64,000 nt of DNA. Source: CAVSQX01 sp963730225 (GTDB lineage: Bacteria; Planctomycetota; Phycisphaerae; Tepidisphaerales; Tepidisphaeraceae). This document shows, piece after piece, positions 43,353 through 54,391 of the stretch (the first letter of the stretch is position 1; the number at the start of each line of letters is the position of its first letter). The stretch covers positions 62,001 to 126,000 of the forward strand of contig CAVSQX010000001.1 in NCBI GenBank assembly GCA_963730225.1, in the 5' to 3' direction. Below the pieces are notes generated by a model. That model did no database searches. It was given only the letters and a program-made list of their open reading frames with translations, and was not told where the DNA came from. The position numbers were made by a program, and so were the translations under genes.

Positions 43353-45217
43353 ATGTCAATTCGATTCTCATCCGCGGTTGCCGCTGCCGCCGTTTTGGCG
43401 GTGGCTTCGATGGCCCATGCACAACAGGTGTTCGACATCACCGCCGACACGTTCATCGACAGCGGCTCGCCCGGCAGCCCCAATCCGGGCACCGGCCAGC
43501 CCAACGGAGGCTCGGGCGCGATCGTCAATGGCCAGGACATCTACAGCTACGGCGTCGACGGCAAAGTCAAAGCCGTCGCCAGCAATTACAGCAGCAGCTA
43601 TCCTTACATCTCCTACACGCATGTGCTGTTCAATCTGCCGCAAAGTTTCTGGACGGCGATCGGCAGCGGGCAGGTGGGGTCGGTGACGGTGAGCTATTTT
43701 CCGTTCAACGATTCGCTCGACACCGCCGACGCCCACGACAACATGGAGATTCATCCGCTGACCCATGCCTTCACCGTCGGCAACGGCACTCAGTCCCCGC
43801 TGGTGGCCAGCACGACCGGCGGCGCGACGTGGGAAACGTACGACGGGGCCGTCGCCGATGCGTGGAGCACGCCCGGCGGCGATTACGACGCGAACAATTA
43901 CGTTCTTTCCACCGCCACCGATTCGACTCTCCCCGTATCCAAGGGAAGCGTTCCGTTCACCTGGGACATCACGGCGCTGATCAACAATCCCGCCACCCGC
44001 GCCGAGTTGGAAACCAACGGGGCGCTGATCAAAGTGACCAACGAAACAGAATTCCCACCGACCTCGGAAGTGCCGGTTCCGCCCGGCGTCAACGATTTCG
44101 TCTCCTTCTACAGCGCCAATTACATGGCCGCGATGGGAACCTCCAACCCGGCGTTTTTGCCGGTGGTCACCGTGAACTTCGGCCTGACCTGGGATGGACA
44201 GACGGATCAGACGACATGGAATTCAGCCATCGGCAACTGGAATAACGGAACGTCCAGTTCGGCCACGTACAGCGACGGAAGCGACGTAACATTCGATTCG
44301 GACATTACGCCGGCGAACGCATTCTCCATCACGCTGAACTCGGTTGTCGCACCCGGCAGCATCACGTTCGACGGCAGCAGCGCCGCCGCGTTCACCATCA
44401 GCGGCATGGGATCCATCGGCGGGCGGGCGTCGCTGGTCAAAAACAGTCCGGCGCGCTGATTCTGGCCACCGTCAACACGTATTCCGGCTCAACCACGATC
44501 AACGCCGGCCAGCTTGATCTGCAAGGTCCCGGCGCGTTGCCGAACGGATCGATTCTCACGATCGCCAGCGGCGCTTCGGTTGTCGCCGCGGGACTGAACT
44601 TGCCGATGGTTCTTCAGTTGAACGTCCTGACCAATTCCGGGCTTCTCGATCTAGCGAACAACGACATGGTCGTGCACAACGGCGATCTCGCAGCGATAAC
44701 CGCGCAGATCGCCGCGGGCTCAGCGGGGCATTGGACCGGTTCCAGCGGAATTACATCCTCCATAGCCGCGGAACACACCAATACGGCGCTAGGCGTCGAG
44801 TTGAATTCCGATTCCTCCGGCAATCCGCTCGTGAGCACCTTCGAAGGCCAAAGCGTTACCAACACTGATGTGCTGGTGAAGTACACGTATTACGGCGACG
44901 CGAATCTGGATGGCGTTGTCAACGGAAGCGATTACACGCTGATCGACAACGGCTTCAACAATTCCCTCACCGGCTGGCACAACGGCGATTTTAATTACGA
45001 CGGCGTCGTCAACGGCGACGATTACACACTCATCGACAACGCCTTCAACACACAGGGAGCCGCGATCGCCGGCGTTTCGACATCGTTGATCGCCGCCGCC
45101 ACCGGGCAAACCGCCGTTCCCGAGCCGGCCGGATTTGCGGTTCCCGCGCTTTTTGCAATGGGCTTGCTGGCTCGCAGTCGGCGACTCGCCCGCCGTGCCC
45201 AAGGGCGTGTAAGATGA
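43353..45217 (+). CDS. PEP-CTERM / dockerin-like exported protein, frameshift near 44,440
   Basis: Start at the ATG at 43353 with AAGGAG eight bases upstream. Signal peptide (SAVAAAAVLAVASMAHAQ), then a DNRLRE-type domain (residues ~20-240). In another frame after the five-A run at 44439-44443 comes an autotransporter-associated beta-strand repeat (LILATVNTYSGSTTINAG). Next are two dockerin-like repeats (YGDANLDGVVNGSDYTLIDNG and NGDFNYDGVVNGDDYTLIDNA), and a C-terminal PEP-CTERM signal (VPEPAG, hydrophobic helix, RSRRLARRA). It is likely a surface protein sorted by an exosortase. The split is probably a sequence error. Confidence 0.75.
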
Positions 45218-45226
45218 TGCGCGGGC

Positions 45227-45931
45227 ATGGAATCCGCGATCTATCAGTTCGGCAACGGCGTAAAAATGTTTCGCGCGACGCTGTTCGATTCGCAGATCGA
45301 ACGGTATTCGAAGGCCGGCAATCCGAATTTGCATGAACCCGTGGAAGAGCACTGGCTGCTGAAGCTGCTCGAGACGCTTCCATCCGAATCGCCGACGTTT
45401 CTCGATGTCGGAGCCGGCTATGGGTATTACTCGATCCTCATCAAGCTTCGCCGGCCCGGCGCGAAAGTTTTCGCGGTGGAGCCCTTGCCGATTCATGTTC
45501 AGGGATTGCGCGAAACGGCGGTGCTCAACGGTTTGTCGGCCGACGACATTCACGTCATGCAGCGCGCGATCGGGCCGATGGCGGGGTGGGTGAAGTTTAT
45601 CCCGGCCGGTTATGCCAGTCGCATGATGTCGCAGGGCGATTCCGAGGAGTTCATCGCCGCGCAGGCGGAATCGCTCGATGAAATCGTCGGACAAACCGGG
45701 GCGGTCGATGTGATGAAGATGGATATTCAAGGGGCCGAGGAAAGCGTGCTGAAGGCCGCGGAACCGGTGCTGGCGGCGGGGAGGATTTCACACATCGTGC
45801 TGGGCACGCATTCGCCGCGACTGCATGAATCGTGCGGCCGGCTTCTGGAAAACGCGGGATACCAGATCCTTCACAGCGATCCGACGCCCCCCATGCAGCC
45901 GGACGGGTTGATCGTCGCCGGTCGGCCGTAA
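45227..45931 (+). CDS. FkbM-family SAM-dependent methyltransferase
   Basis: A 234-aa class I methyltransferase of the FkbM family: SAM motif I FLDVGAGYGYYSIL (~residue 62), KVFAVEPLP and a late MKMDIQGAEESVLKAAEPVL block. FkbM proteins O-methylate sugars or small molecules; the substrate is unknown. It lies 9 bp after the PEP-CTERM gene and is convergent with livF. Confidence 0.85.
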   Translation: MESAIYQFGNGVKMFRATLFDSQIERYSKAGNPNLHEPVEEHWLLKLLETLPSESPTFLDVGAGYGYYSILIKLRRPGAKVFAVEPLPIHVQGLRETAVLNGLSADDIHVMQRAIGPMAGWVKFIPAGYASRMMSQGDSEEFIAAQAESLDEIVGQTGAVDVMKMDIQGAEESVLKAAEPVLAAGRISHIVLGTHSPRLHESCGRLLENAGYQILHSDPTPPMQPDGLIVAGRP

Positions 45932-45933
45932 TA

Positions 45934-46644
<711 letters not shown>

Positions 46645-46646
46645 GA

Positions 46647-47428
46647 TTACGCCGGTTCTCCCAGGTACGCTTCGATCACCGCCGGATTGGCCTGCACCTC
46701 TGCCGGCGTGCCGATGGCGATGGTTTCGCCGTGATCCAGCACGGTGATCTGCTGGCAGATGGACATCACCAGTTTCATGTCGTGTTCGATCAGCAGCACG
46801 GCGATTTTGAAGCGATCGCGGATAAATTGGATCAGATCCATCAGCTCCATCTTCTCGCGCGGATTCATTCCCGCCGCCGGCTCGTCGAGCAGCAGCACGG
46901 CGGGCTCGGTGGCCAGGGCGCGGGCGATTTCCAATCGCCGCTGATCGCCGTAGGAAAGATTGCGGGCTTGTTCGTTTCGGCGATTGGTGAGGCCGAAAAT
47001 TTCCAGAAGCTCATCGCAGCGCAGATCGACGGCCCGCTCGCTGGCGACCACACCGCCGCTCCGCAGCAGCGTCGTCCACATTCCGTGCGGGCGGCGCATT
47101 TGGCAGCCGAGTTTCACATTGTCCAGTACGGACAGCGCGCCGAAGAGCCGAATGTTCTGGAAGGTGCGGGCCAATCCGGCCCGCGCGATCTGAAACGGCT
47201 TTCCGCCGTCGACGCGCGCGCCTTTGATCCGCACCGATCCTCCCTGCGGCCGATAGACGCCGGTGAGCAGATTGAACACGGTCGTTTTGCCGGCGCCGTT
47301 GGGCCCGATCAATCCGTACAGTCCGCCCGGGGGCAACTCCAGCGAGAAATTCTCCACCGGCGCAGGCCGCCGAACGCGATGGAAATTTGCGCGACCGACA
47401 AGAGCGGCGGGGCGGCTGGCTGGCTCAT
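46647..47428 (-). CDS. livG: Branched-chain amino acid ABC transporter ATP-binding protein LivG, frameshift near 47,360
   Basis: Natural start at the ATG at 47428, overlapping the livM stop by 4 bp. It begins MSQPAAPPLLSVAQISIAFGGLR, slips at ~47,360 (one base missing in CTGCGCCGGTGG) and continues VENFSLELPPGGLYGLIGPNGAGKTTVFNLL. Walker A is GPNGAGKT, the signature is LSYGDQRRLEIARAL and Walker B LLLDEPAAGMNP. A truncated product from the ATG at 47357 would lack the first beta strands. Partner of LivF. Confidence 0.88.
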
Positions 47429-48538
47429 CGGCGATTTCTCCGGCGGGCGGGCAGGAAGTCCCAAATCTCGGAAATGCCCAGCAATCCCTGCGGGCGAACG
47501 ATCATGATGACAATCAGCAGCAGGGCGTAGATCGGCATGCGATACAGGGCAAATCCGCGCAGCATTTCCGGAAGAAGCGTCAGCGCGATGGCGGCGATGG
47601 CCGCCCCGGAAATGGAGCCCAGTCCGCCCAGCACGACCATGATGACGTAATCGAAGCTGCGCTGAAATCCAAAATCCGCCGCGCTGATGGTGCTGCCGAT
47701 TTTCATGGCATACAGACCGCCGCCGATGCCGGCGAAAAATGCGGAGTACATGAACGCGCGCACTTTCAGGCGCGTGATGTTTACGCCGATCGCCCCGGCG
47801 GCGATGTCGTCTTCGCGGATGGAAAGCATGGCCCGACCGTAGCTGGAATATTTCAGCCGGATGGTCAGGATGAGCGTGAGGGCGACCGCGAGCCAAACGC
47901 AAAACGGCGTCGTGTAAACGGGCTGCCCGCTGAAACCCAGCGCCCCGCCCAGATGAGTCAGTTGGCGCGGAAAGGAAACGTCGGCCAGCGACGGATCGGT
48001 GGATGTGGAATCGAGCTGGTCGGACGTGCCCTGAATGATGACGCGAACAATTTCACCGAAGCCGAGGGTGACGATCGCCAGGTAATCACCGCGAAGCCGC
48101 AGCGAGGGGAGCCCGACGATCCATCCGCACACCGCCGCCAGAATTCCACCGGCGATGCAGGAGCCGGCAAAAAGGCATTGTCCGCGCCAACCGGCCGGCG
48201 CGTCGGGATCGCCGAACAGCCGGTACGAACCGTAATAGACGAGCGCGGCGGCGAAATATCCGCCCAGCGACATGAACCCGGCGTGGCCGATGGAAAATTG
48301 CCCGGTGAATCCGTTCACGACCGTGAGCGAGACGGCCAGGATGACGGCGATACCGCAATCGACCAGAAGTTCCGATCCGTATCCACCGAGGCGCGGCGCG
48401 GCAACCTGCACGAGCATGGCCAGTGCGATCGCCGCCAGCAGCGGCCAGCCGGCCCGCAGCGGTGTGCTCCACCATGGCGGCGCGATCGCCGGCGGATCGG
48501 TGAAGATCGTGGCTTTGGCGGGCGGAAAGCGCGCTCAT
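47425..48538 (-). CDS. livM: Branched-chain amino acid ABC permease LivM, frameshift near the N-terminus
   Basis: The ATG at 48538 overlaps the livH stop (ATGA). The next codons and the main frame (PPAIAPPWWSTPLRAGWPLLAAIALAM...) differ by one base, so a slip lies within the first ~20 codons. The core has about eight membrane helices, with FSIGHAGFMSLGGYFAA (the LivM GHAxF motif) and SLRLRGDYLAIVTLGFGEI as the cytoplasmic coupling loop. An internal GTG/ATG near 48,417 would give a 330-aa shorter form. Confidence 0.88.
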
Positions 48539-49469
48539 ACTTTTTCCACCTCCGCCTGGCCCAGCAGCCCCTGCGGACGAATCAGCAGGACGAGAATCAG
48601 CACGGCAAAGACGTAAACATCGCGGTAATCGCTGGAGAGATATTGGACGCCGAAAAATTCGATCAGCCCGATCAGCAATCCACCGAGCATGGCCCCGCGG
48701 ACGTTGCCGATGCCGCCGACGACGGCGGCGATGAACGCTTTCATTCCCATCAGCAGCCAAACAGCCGCGGCGGTTTGCTGAAGCTGCGGATATTTCATCG
48801 AGTACAAGAATCCCGCCGCCCCGGCCAGCGCCGAGCCGATCACGAAGGTGATGGAAATAATTCGATCGACGTTGATTCCCATCAGCGCCGCCGTGCGCAC
48901 ATTGAACGATACCGCCCGCATGGCCAGGCCGAGGCGGCTACGGTAAATCAGCAACTGCATGCCGATCATGATCGCGACGGCGATCAGCAGCACGGTGATG
49001 TCGATCAGACGAAATTCGACGCCGGCGACGGTTGCCAGCACCCGATCGGGCAAAATGGCGGGCACTTCCTGCGGATAGGGACCAAACGCCCAATGAAGCT
49101 GCCCGGTGTTTTCCAGCAAAAGTGAAACGCCGATGGCGGTGATCAGCACGTTCAGCCGGGGCGCGTTTCGCAGCGGTTTGTAGGCGAAGCGTTCAATGCA
49201 GAAACCGGCCAATCCGCACAACACGATGGCGCCGATCGGCACGAGAATCGCCAGCGCGATCGGATTGCCGGCCGCGTGCACCTTCGCCAGCCCGATGGCC
49301 AATGCGTACGTCAGCCACGCGCCAGCGCGAAGACATCGCCGTGGGCGAAGTTGATGAACTGAAGGATGCCGAAAACCAGCGTGTAGCCCAGGGCGATCAG
49401 TGCGTACAAGCTGCCGACGGCGATGGCGTCAGTGAGGGTTTGCAGCAGCGTGTGGAGCGGGGAAGTCAC
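48535..49469 (-). CDS. livH: Branched-chain amino acid ABC permease LivH, frameshift near 49,322
   Basis: Probable start at a GTG at 49469 (VTSPLHTLLQTLTDAIAVGSLYALIALGYTLVFGILQFINFAHGDVFAL). The frame slips near 49,322 (one G missing in CTGGCGCGTGG) and goes on AWLTYALAIGLAKVHAAG to 48535. The ALIALGYTLVFGILQFINFAHGD block is the LivH signature, and RAVSFNVRTAALMGINVDRII is the coupling loop. It pairs with LivM as the transmembrane channel. Confidence 0.85.
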
Positions 49470-49479
49470 ATTGAGGGGG

Positions 49480-49580
49480 AAGGCACGGAGGCAGGAAGGC
49501 ACGAAGGCACGGAGGGAAGAAGGAGGCGCGCGATATCTTTCTTCACTTCGTGCCTTCGTGCCTCCGTGCCTTCGTGCCTT
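49480..49580. repeat. 101-bp palindromic repeat of GGCACGAA units
   Basis: Two ~36-bp arms (49480-49515 and 49545-49580) match in 31 of 36 positions as inverted repeats, each made of tandem AAGGCACG(A/G) units, around a ~30-bp centre. It lies between livK and livH and would form a strong hairpin in the operon mRNA. Confidence 0.65.
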
Positions 49581-49611
49581 GAGCTTTTGATTTTCATCCG
49601 GAGGTCCATTC

Positions 49612-50730
49612 CTACTGCGGCGCATCCACCCGGGCGAAGAACGAATACTTTCCGTCCTGGAGCTTCTGAATCACCGCGCCTTTTTTGGCGTTGCGATTCT
49701 CATCGATGGTGATGTTGCCGGTGACGCCGTCGAAATTTTTCGTCGAGTTGATCGCCGCCGCCAGATCCTTTCCGTCCAGCGATTTGGCTCGGCCGATGGC
49801 GTCGAACAGCAGATTCGCGGCGTCGTAACCCAGGGCGGCCATGCTGTCGGGCGATTGGCCGTATTCGGCCTGATAATCGTCCAGAAATTTCTTCACCTGC
49901 GGACGATCGTCCTCTTTGGAGTAGTGATCGGAGAAATAGCAACCGTCCAGCGCATCGCCGGCATTTTTCAAATCATCGGAAACCCATCCGTCGCCGCCGA
50001 TCAGCGGAACGGTCAGCCCCAGCTTGCGGGCCTGGCGGGCGATGTTTACCACCTCGGTGTAATATCCGGGCACATAGACAAAATCGGGGTTGGCATTTTT
50101 GATGGATGTGAGTTGGGCCGAGTAATCGCTGTCGCCGCCGGAATAGGCTTCCTGGGCCACCACGGTCCCGCCGAGGTTTTCAAACGCCTTGCGAAAATCG
50201 GTTCGCAGGCCGCTGGAATAGGCCTGCGAGCGATCGTACAGAATCGCCGCCTTGTTCAAGCCCAGTTTGTTTTTGGCGAAGCTCGCTCCGACGTAGCCTT
50301 GGAATGAATCGATGAAGCAGACGCGCGAGATCATGTCGCCGATGGCCGTTACTTTCGGGTTGGTGCTCGAGGGCGTGATCATCGGCACGCCCAGGCGCTG
50401 GCACACCTGTCCGCCGGCCAGCGACCGGGAAGACGCGACCTCGCCGAGCACGGCGACGACGTGATCTTCCTCAATCAGCCGTGTCACCGCGGCGATTACT
50501 TCCTGCGGCTTGCCCTGGTCGTCGTAAGCGATCAGCTGAATCTGTCTGCCGCCGATTCCACCGGCGGCGTTGCGTTGCTTGACGGCCAGCTTCACACCGT
50601 TGTCGGTGGAGATGCCGAACGTCGCTTCGCTGCCGGTCATCGAGCCGTATTCGCCGATCACGATGTCGTCGGCGCGAACGGCGATCGCGGCAAGCGCGAC
50701 GGTGAGCAGGCAGAAGAGCAATATTCGCAT
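49612..50730 (-). CDS. Branched-chain amino acid ABC transporter substrate-binding protein
   Basis: A 372-aa periplasmic binding protein of the LivJ/LivK type. Signal peptide MRILLFCLLTVALAAIAVRA. Family features: IVIGEYGSMTGSEATFG, NAAGGIGGRQIQLIAYDDQGKPQEV, VVAVLGEVASSRSLAGG and MITPSSTNPKVT, which match the two-lobe ligand cleft, and PDFVYVPGYYTEV. It is first in the livKHMGF operon. It may bind amino acids, amides or other small ligands; specificity cannot be read. Confidence 0.9.
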   Translation of the reverse strand: MRILLFCLLTVALAAIAVRADDIVIGEYGSMTGSEATFGISTDNGVKLAVKQRNAAGGIGGRQIQLIAYDDQGKPQEVIAAVTRLIEEDHVVAVLGEVASSRSLAGGQVCQRLGVPMITPSSTNPKVTAIGDMISRVCFIDSFQGYVGASFAKNKLGLNKAAILYDRSQAYSSGLRTDFRKAFENLGGTVVAQEAYSGGDSDYSAQLTSIKNANPDFVYVPGYYTEVVNIARQARKLGLTVPLIGGDGWVSDDLKNAGDALDGCYFSDHYSKEDDRPQVKKFLDDYQAEYGQSPDSMAALGYDAANLLFDAIGRAKSLDGKDLAAAINSTKNFDGVTGNITIDENRNAKKGAVIQKLQDGKYSFFARVDAPQ

Positions 50731-50808
50731 AATGGCAAAATTTATACGCTGGACGAGGTAAAGGAAAGGATGACGGGTGACGGATGAAGCACGAATCCTG
50801 ACATTTAT

Positions 50809-52160
50809 TCATTGTTCATCCATTCTTCCTTCCTCCGGCCGGGCGTCGACCAGTGAGCCGAAGGACCGCACCTGCGGCCAAATGATGGCGGTGGCCAGCA
50901 CCACCAGCAGAGTGCCGAACCCGCCGCCGACGACGGAAATAATCGGGCCGAACCACTGCGCGGTCATGCCGGATTCCCAGCCGCCCAGCTCGTTGGACGC
51001 TCCGATGAAAATGTTGCTGACGGCCGACACGCGCCGCGCATCTCGTCGGGTGTCAGCACCTGCACCAGCGTGTGACGCACCACCACGCTGATGTTGTCGA
51101 ACGCGCCGGTGAGGAAGAGCATCGCAACCGACAGCCAGAAGGATTGCGACCAGCCGAAAATGATCGTCGCCACGCCGAACCCGGCGACGGCCAACAGCAT
51201 ATTACGGCCGGCGCGTTTCATCGGCGGCATGTGCGACACGAGAATCGACATCGCCAAAGCGCCGATGGCCGGCGCAGCTCGCATCCAGCCGAATCCCACC
51301 GACCCGACGTGCAATATGTCGGTGGCGTAAATCGGCAGCAGATATGTCGCTCCCCCCAGCAGAACGGCGAAAAGATCGAGCGAAATGGTCGCCAAAATGA
51401 TCGGTGTGTTCCGCACAAACCGAATTCCCGCCAACACGCTTTGCAGCGACGTGCCCGATCGGCGTGCGGCGGTTCCTTCGTGAATCCGAAGCAGAAACAG
51501 GATGTAGACGATGCAGCAGCTGGAATCGACCAGATAAGCGGCCACCGTGCTGTGAATCAGAATCCATCCGCCCAGCGCCGGGCCCAGCATCGCGGCTCCC
51601 TGAAACGTGCTGGCGTTCCAGGTCATGGCGTTGCTTAGATGTTCGACCGGAACCGTGCCCGCCAGCAATGGCGATCGCGCCGGCCAGCCAATCGCCTGGC
51701 AGGTCGATCCCAGCGCCAACACGCCGTACATCCAGACGACGCTTCCGCCGTAATGGCTCAGCGCCGCCAGCAGCACGGATGAGATAGCGGCTCCGACCTG
51801 GCTGAAGATCACGATCTTTCGTCTGCTGAACAAATCCGCCAACTGCCCAGCCGGCACCGAAAGCAGCATTACCGGCCCCGCCTGCACCAATCCCGCCCAG
51901 CCCAGCGACATCGCCAAGTGCGTCCGATGATAAATATCCCACCCAACGGCCGTGGCCTGAATCTGATTGCCGATGATCGAAACCACCCAGCCCATCAGGA
52001 ACAGCCGGCAATCACGGTAGCGCAGCGCGATGTAGGGATCGTGTTGCCCGACAGCTTCACCGCCGGGCATTTCACGCTTGAGTTCGGTCGTCGTCGGCGT
52101 CGCCGAAGCCGGGCGCTGGGCATCGGGCGGCTCGGGATTGATCGGCGGATCGACCTCCAT
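50809..52160 (-). CDS. MFS transporter (MFS_3/enterobactin-exporter type), frameshift near 51,035
   Basis: About 450 residues from the ATG at 52160 with a charged ~50-residue N-terminal tail and 10-12 membrane helices. The AVGWDIYHRTHLAMSLGWAGLVQ loop and AGQLADLFSRRKIV match MFS_3 exporters. After DEMRG the frame slips (one base missing near 51,035) and continues in another frame with RVSAVSNIFIGASNELGGWESG to 50809, which is the normal family C-terminus. Substrate unknown. It is divergent from the sensor kinase gene. Confidence 0.8.
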
Positions 52161-52282
52161 CGCAGGGCGAGTCTATGAGCGGGCGGGATCAATCGCCAGC
52201 CTCAACATTAACTTGACGTAACCCCGATTCCTGCGAGAATCCGCCGGTACGACGGGCACACGGGCAACCCGGGAGACATGGG

Positions 52283-53431
52283 ATGTTGCAGGACACGACG
52301 CTTGATTTGCTCAAGTATTCCCCATTCCCTGCGCTGGCAGCGGGGATTCGGGCCCGACGCGAAACCATTCTCGATCGCTGGCAGAAAGTCGTGCGGCACA
52401 AGTTGCCGACGGCCGATGAACTGACGCTTTCGCAGCTCCGCGACGATCTGCCGCGGATTTTGTCCGAGATGGCCGACACGCTGGAATCCGACGATGGCTT
52501 GGCATTGCCGGATCTGAAGGCCGCCGCGCAGGGGCACGGCGACGATCGCTTCCATCACAGTTACAGCATCAGCGAAGTGATCATCGAATACGGCTTGCTC
52601 CGCCCGATCGTCATCGACGAGGTCGGCGAGCACCTGGACCGGGAAATGACCATTGAGGAAATCGTCGCGCTGAACATGGCAATCGACACGGTTCTGCGCC
52701 GCAGCGTGCTTCAATTCGTAACGCATCAACAAACCCAGTTGCGAGCGGGCAGCACGGCACAGAACAAATATCTTTCCTTTCTTGCCCACGATCTTCGCGG
52801 CGGATTGAACAGCGTGCTGCTGACGGCCGAGTTGCTCAAACGGCAATTCGCCGGCGAGCCGCGTTTCGCCGAATCGATCCAGGACATCGACTCGATGTGC
52901 CAGGCGATTCTCGACACCGTGGCCACGATGGACCGCTTCCTTCGCGCCGAGCAGTTTCGCCAGGAAAAGGTGCGGGTCAGCGAAAGTACGGTGGATATTT
53001 CAGCTCTGCTCAACGGCCTTCTGCCGTATTTCGCCCACTCGACTCACCAGAAACCGGTGAAACTGAAAATCGAGGTTCCCGAGCATCTGACGACCATAAC
53101 CGACAAAGATTTGCTTTGGCTGATCATGCAGAACATCGTTTCCAACGCGATCAAATACACTCCCAGCGGAACGGTGCAGATCATCGCCCAGCGGCCACAG
53201 GCCGAGCACGGTCCGACCATTTCCGTGATCGACCAGGGGCCGGGCATCGGGGCCGATCAGCTCGAAAGTCTGTTCAATGCTTTTGTCCGCGGCGAGACGC
53301 ACGGGCAGAGCGGCGTCGGATTGGGCCTGTACATCGTCCGCCAGGCCGTCGACGTCATCGGCGCCAAGCTGATCGTCGAGTCGGAGCCGGGAAAAGGATC
53401 GACGTTCCGACTGCAACTGCCTCTGAAGTAA
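52283..53431 (+). CDS. Soluble sensor histidine kinase with RsbRD-type N-terminus
   Basis: 382 aa from the ATG at 52283 (GGGAG seven bases upstream). Residues ~20-150 resemble the RsbRD/RsbT co-antagonist N-terminal domain (RETILDRWQKVVRHKL...LPRILSEMADTLE). The dimerisation box is FLAHDLRGGLNSVLL with the phospho-His at ~residue 170. The ATPase has the N box NIVSNAIKYTPSG, G1 IDQGPGIG and G2 SGVGLGLYIV. No membrane helix and no receiver domain, so it signals from the cytoplasm. No response regulator gene is adjacent. Its target is unknown. Confidence 0.85.
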   Translation: MLQDTTLDLLKYSPFPALAAGIRARRETILDRWQKVVRHKLPTADELTLSQLRDDLPRILSEMADTLESDDGLALPDLKAAAQGHGDDRFHHSYSISEVIIEYGLLRPIVIDEVGEHLDREMTIEEIVALNMAIDTVLRRSVLQFVTHQQTQLRAGSTAQNKYLSFLAHDLRGGLNSVLLTAELLKRQFAGEPRFAESIQDIDSMCQAILDTVATMDRFLRAEQFRQEKVRVSESTVDISALLNGLLPYFAHSTHQKPVKLKIEVPEHLTTITDKDLLWLIMQNIVSNAIKYTPSGTVQIIAQRPQAEHGPTISVIDQGPGIGADQLESLFNAFVRGETHGQSGVGLGLYIVRQAVDVIGAKLIVESEPGKGSTFRLQLPLK

Positions 53432-53452
53432 GATCGGCGGTCGGTTATTTCC

Positions 53453-54391
53453 ATGACCCGCTTTCTCGCCTGGCGACTTCTGCAATTCCCGCTGATCCTG
53501 GCGGTGATATATCTGCTGACATTTTTTTTGGCCTGGGTCGCGCCCGGAACGCCGTTCGAGAACGGCGAGCACAAGCTCGATCCCAAAGTGCTGGCGGAGT
53601 TGCAGGCCCGCTTTCACGCCAACCACTGGTACACTTTTCTGGGCTACTATCCGCTCCAGTTGGCCAAGGGGGATTTTGGCCCCAGCATGTCGTACCTCGG
53701 TTGGAGCGTCGGTGATGTGATGAAAGAGTCGTTGCCGATCTCGATGACGCTGGGCGCTTTCGCGCTGACGATCGCGCTGATCGTCGGCGCGGCCATCGGT
53801 GTGCTGGCGGCCGTGCGGCGCGGGGGATTTTTCGATTTCGCAAGTCTTGCTGCCGCCCTGATCGGCGTCAGTTTGCCCAGCTTCGTCGCGGCGGGATTGC
53901 TGATCGCCATATTTTCCGACCGCCTGCACTGGTTTCCCGCGGCCGGATGGGGCGGCATCGATCACATGATTCTTCCCGCCGTCGCGCTGGCCCTGATGCC
54001 GCTGGCGTACATCGCACGGCTGACGCGTGCTTCCATGCTCGATGTGCTCGGGGATGATTACGTCCGCACCGCCCGGGCCAAGGGACTTTCGCGCTTCACC
54101 GTCGTCTGGCGGCACTGCTTCCGCATCGCATTTCTGCCGGTCTTCACGTTCCTCGGACCCGCGGCCGCGGCCACGCTCACCGGCTCGTTCGTCGTCGAAT
54201 ACGTCTTCAACATTCCCGGCCTGGGCCAGCATTTCGTCAACGGCGTGAAAAACCGCGACCAGACGCTCATTCTCGGCACCGTGATGGTCTATTCCTTCTT
54301 TCTGCTCGCACTGAATCTGCTCGTGGACATCGGCTACGCATTCATTGATCCGCGCATCGACATCACCGCTAAAATCGGCCGAGGCTCATGA
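53453..54391 (+). CDS. Peptide-type ABC permease 1 (OppB/DppB family)
   Basis: A 312-aa inner-membrane permease. The N-terminus MTRFLAWRLLQFPLILAVIYLLTFFLAW and the EAA loop DDYVRTARAKGLSRFTVVWRH (~residues 200-220) are typical, and the C-terminus has the GIDPRI-like FIDPRIDIT. Six or so helices. It overlaps the next gene by 4 bp (ATGA). It is the first of two permease pairs around one substrate-binding gene. Confidence 0.9.
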   Translation: MTRFLAWRLLQFPLILAVIYLLTFFLAWVAPGTPFENGEHKLDPKVLAELQARFHANHWYTFLGYYPLQLAKGDFGPSMSYLGWSVGDVMKESLPISMTLGAFALTIALIVGAAIGVLAAVRRGGFFDFASLAAALIGVSLPSFVAAGLLIAIFSDRLHWFPAAGWGGIDHMILPAVALALMPLAYIARLTRASMLDVLGDDYVRTARAKGLSRFTVVWRHCFRIAFLPVFTFLGPAAAATLTGSFVVEYVFNIPGLGQHFVNGVKNRDQTLILGTVMVYSFFLLALNLLVDIGYAFIDPRIDITAKIGRGS

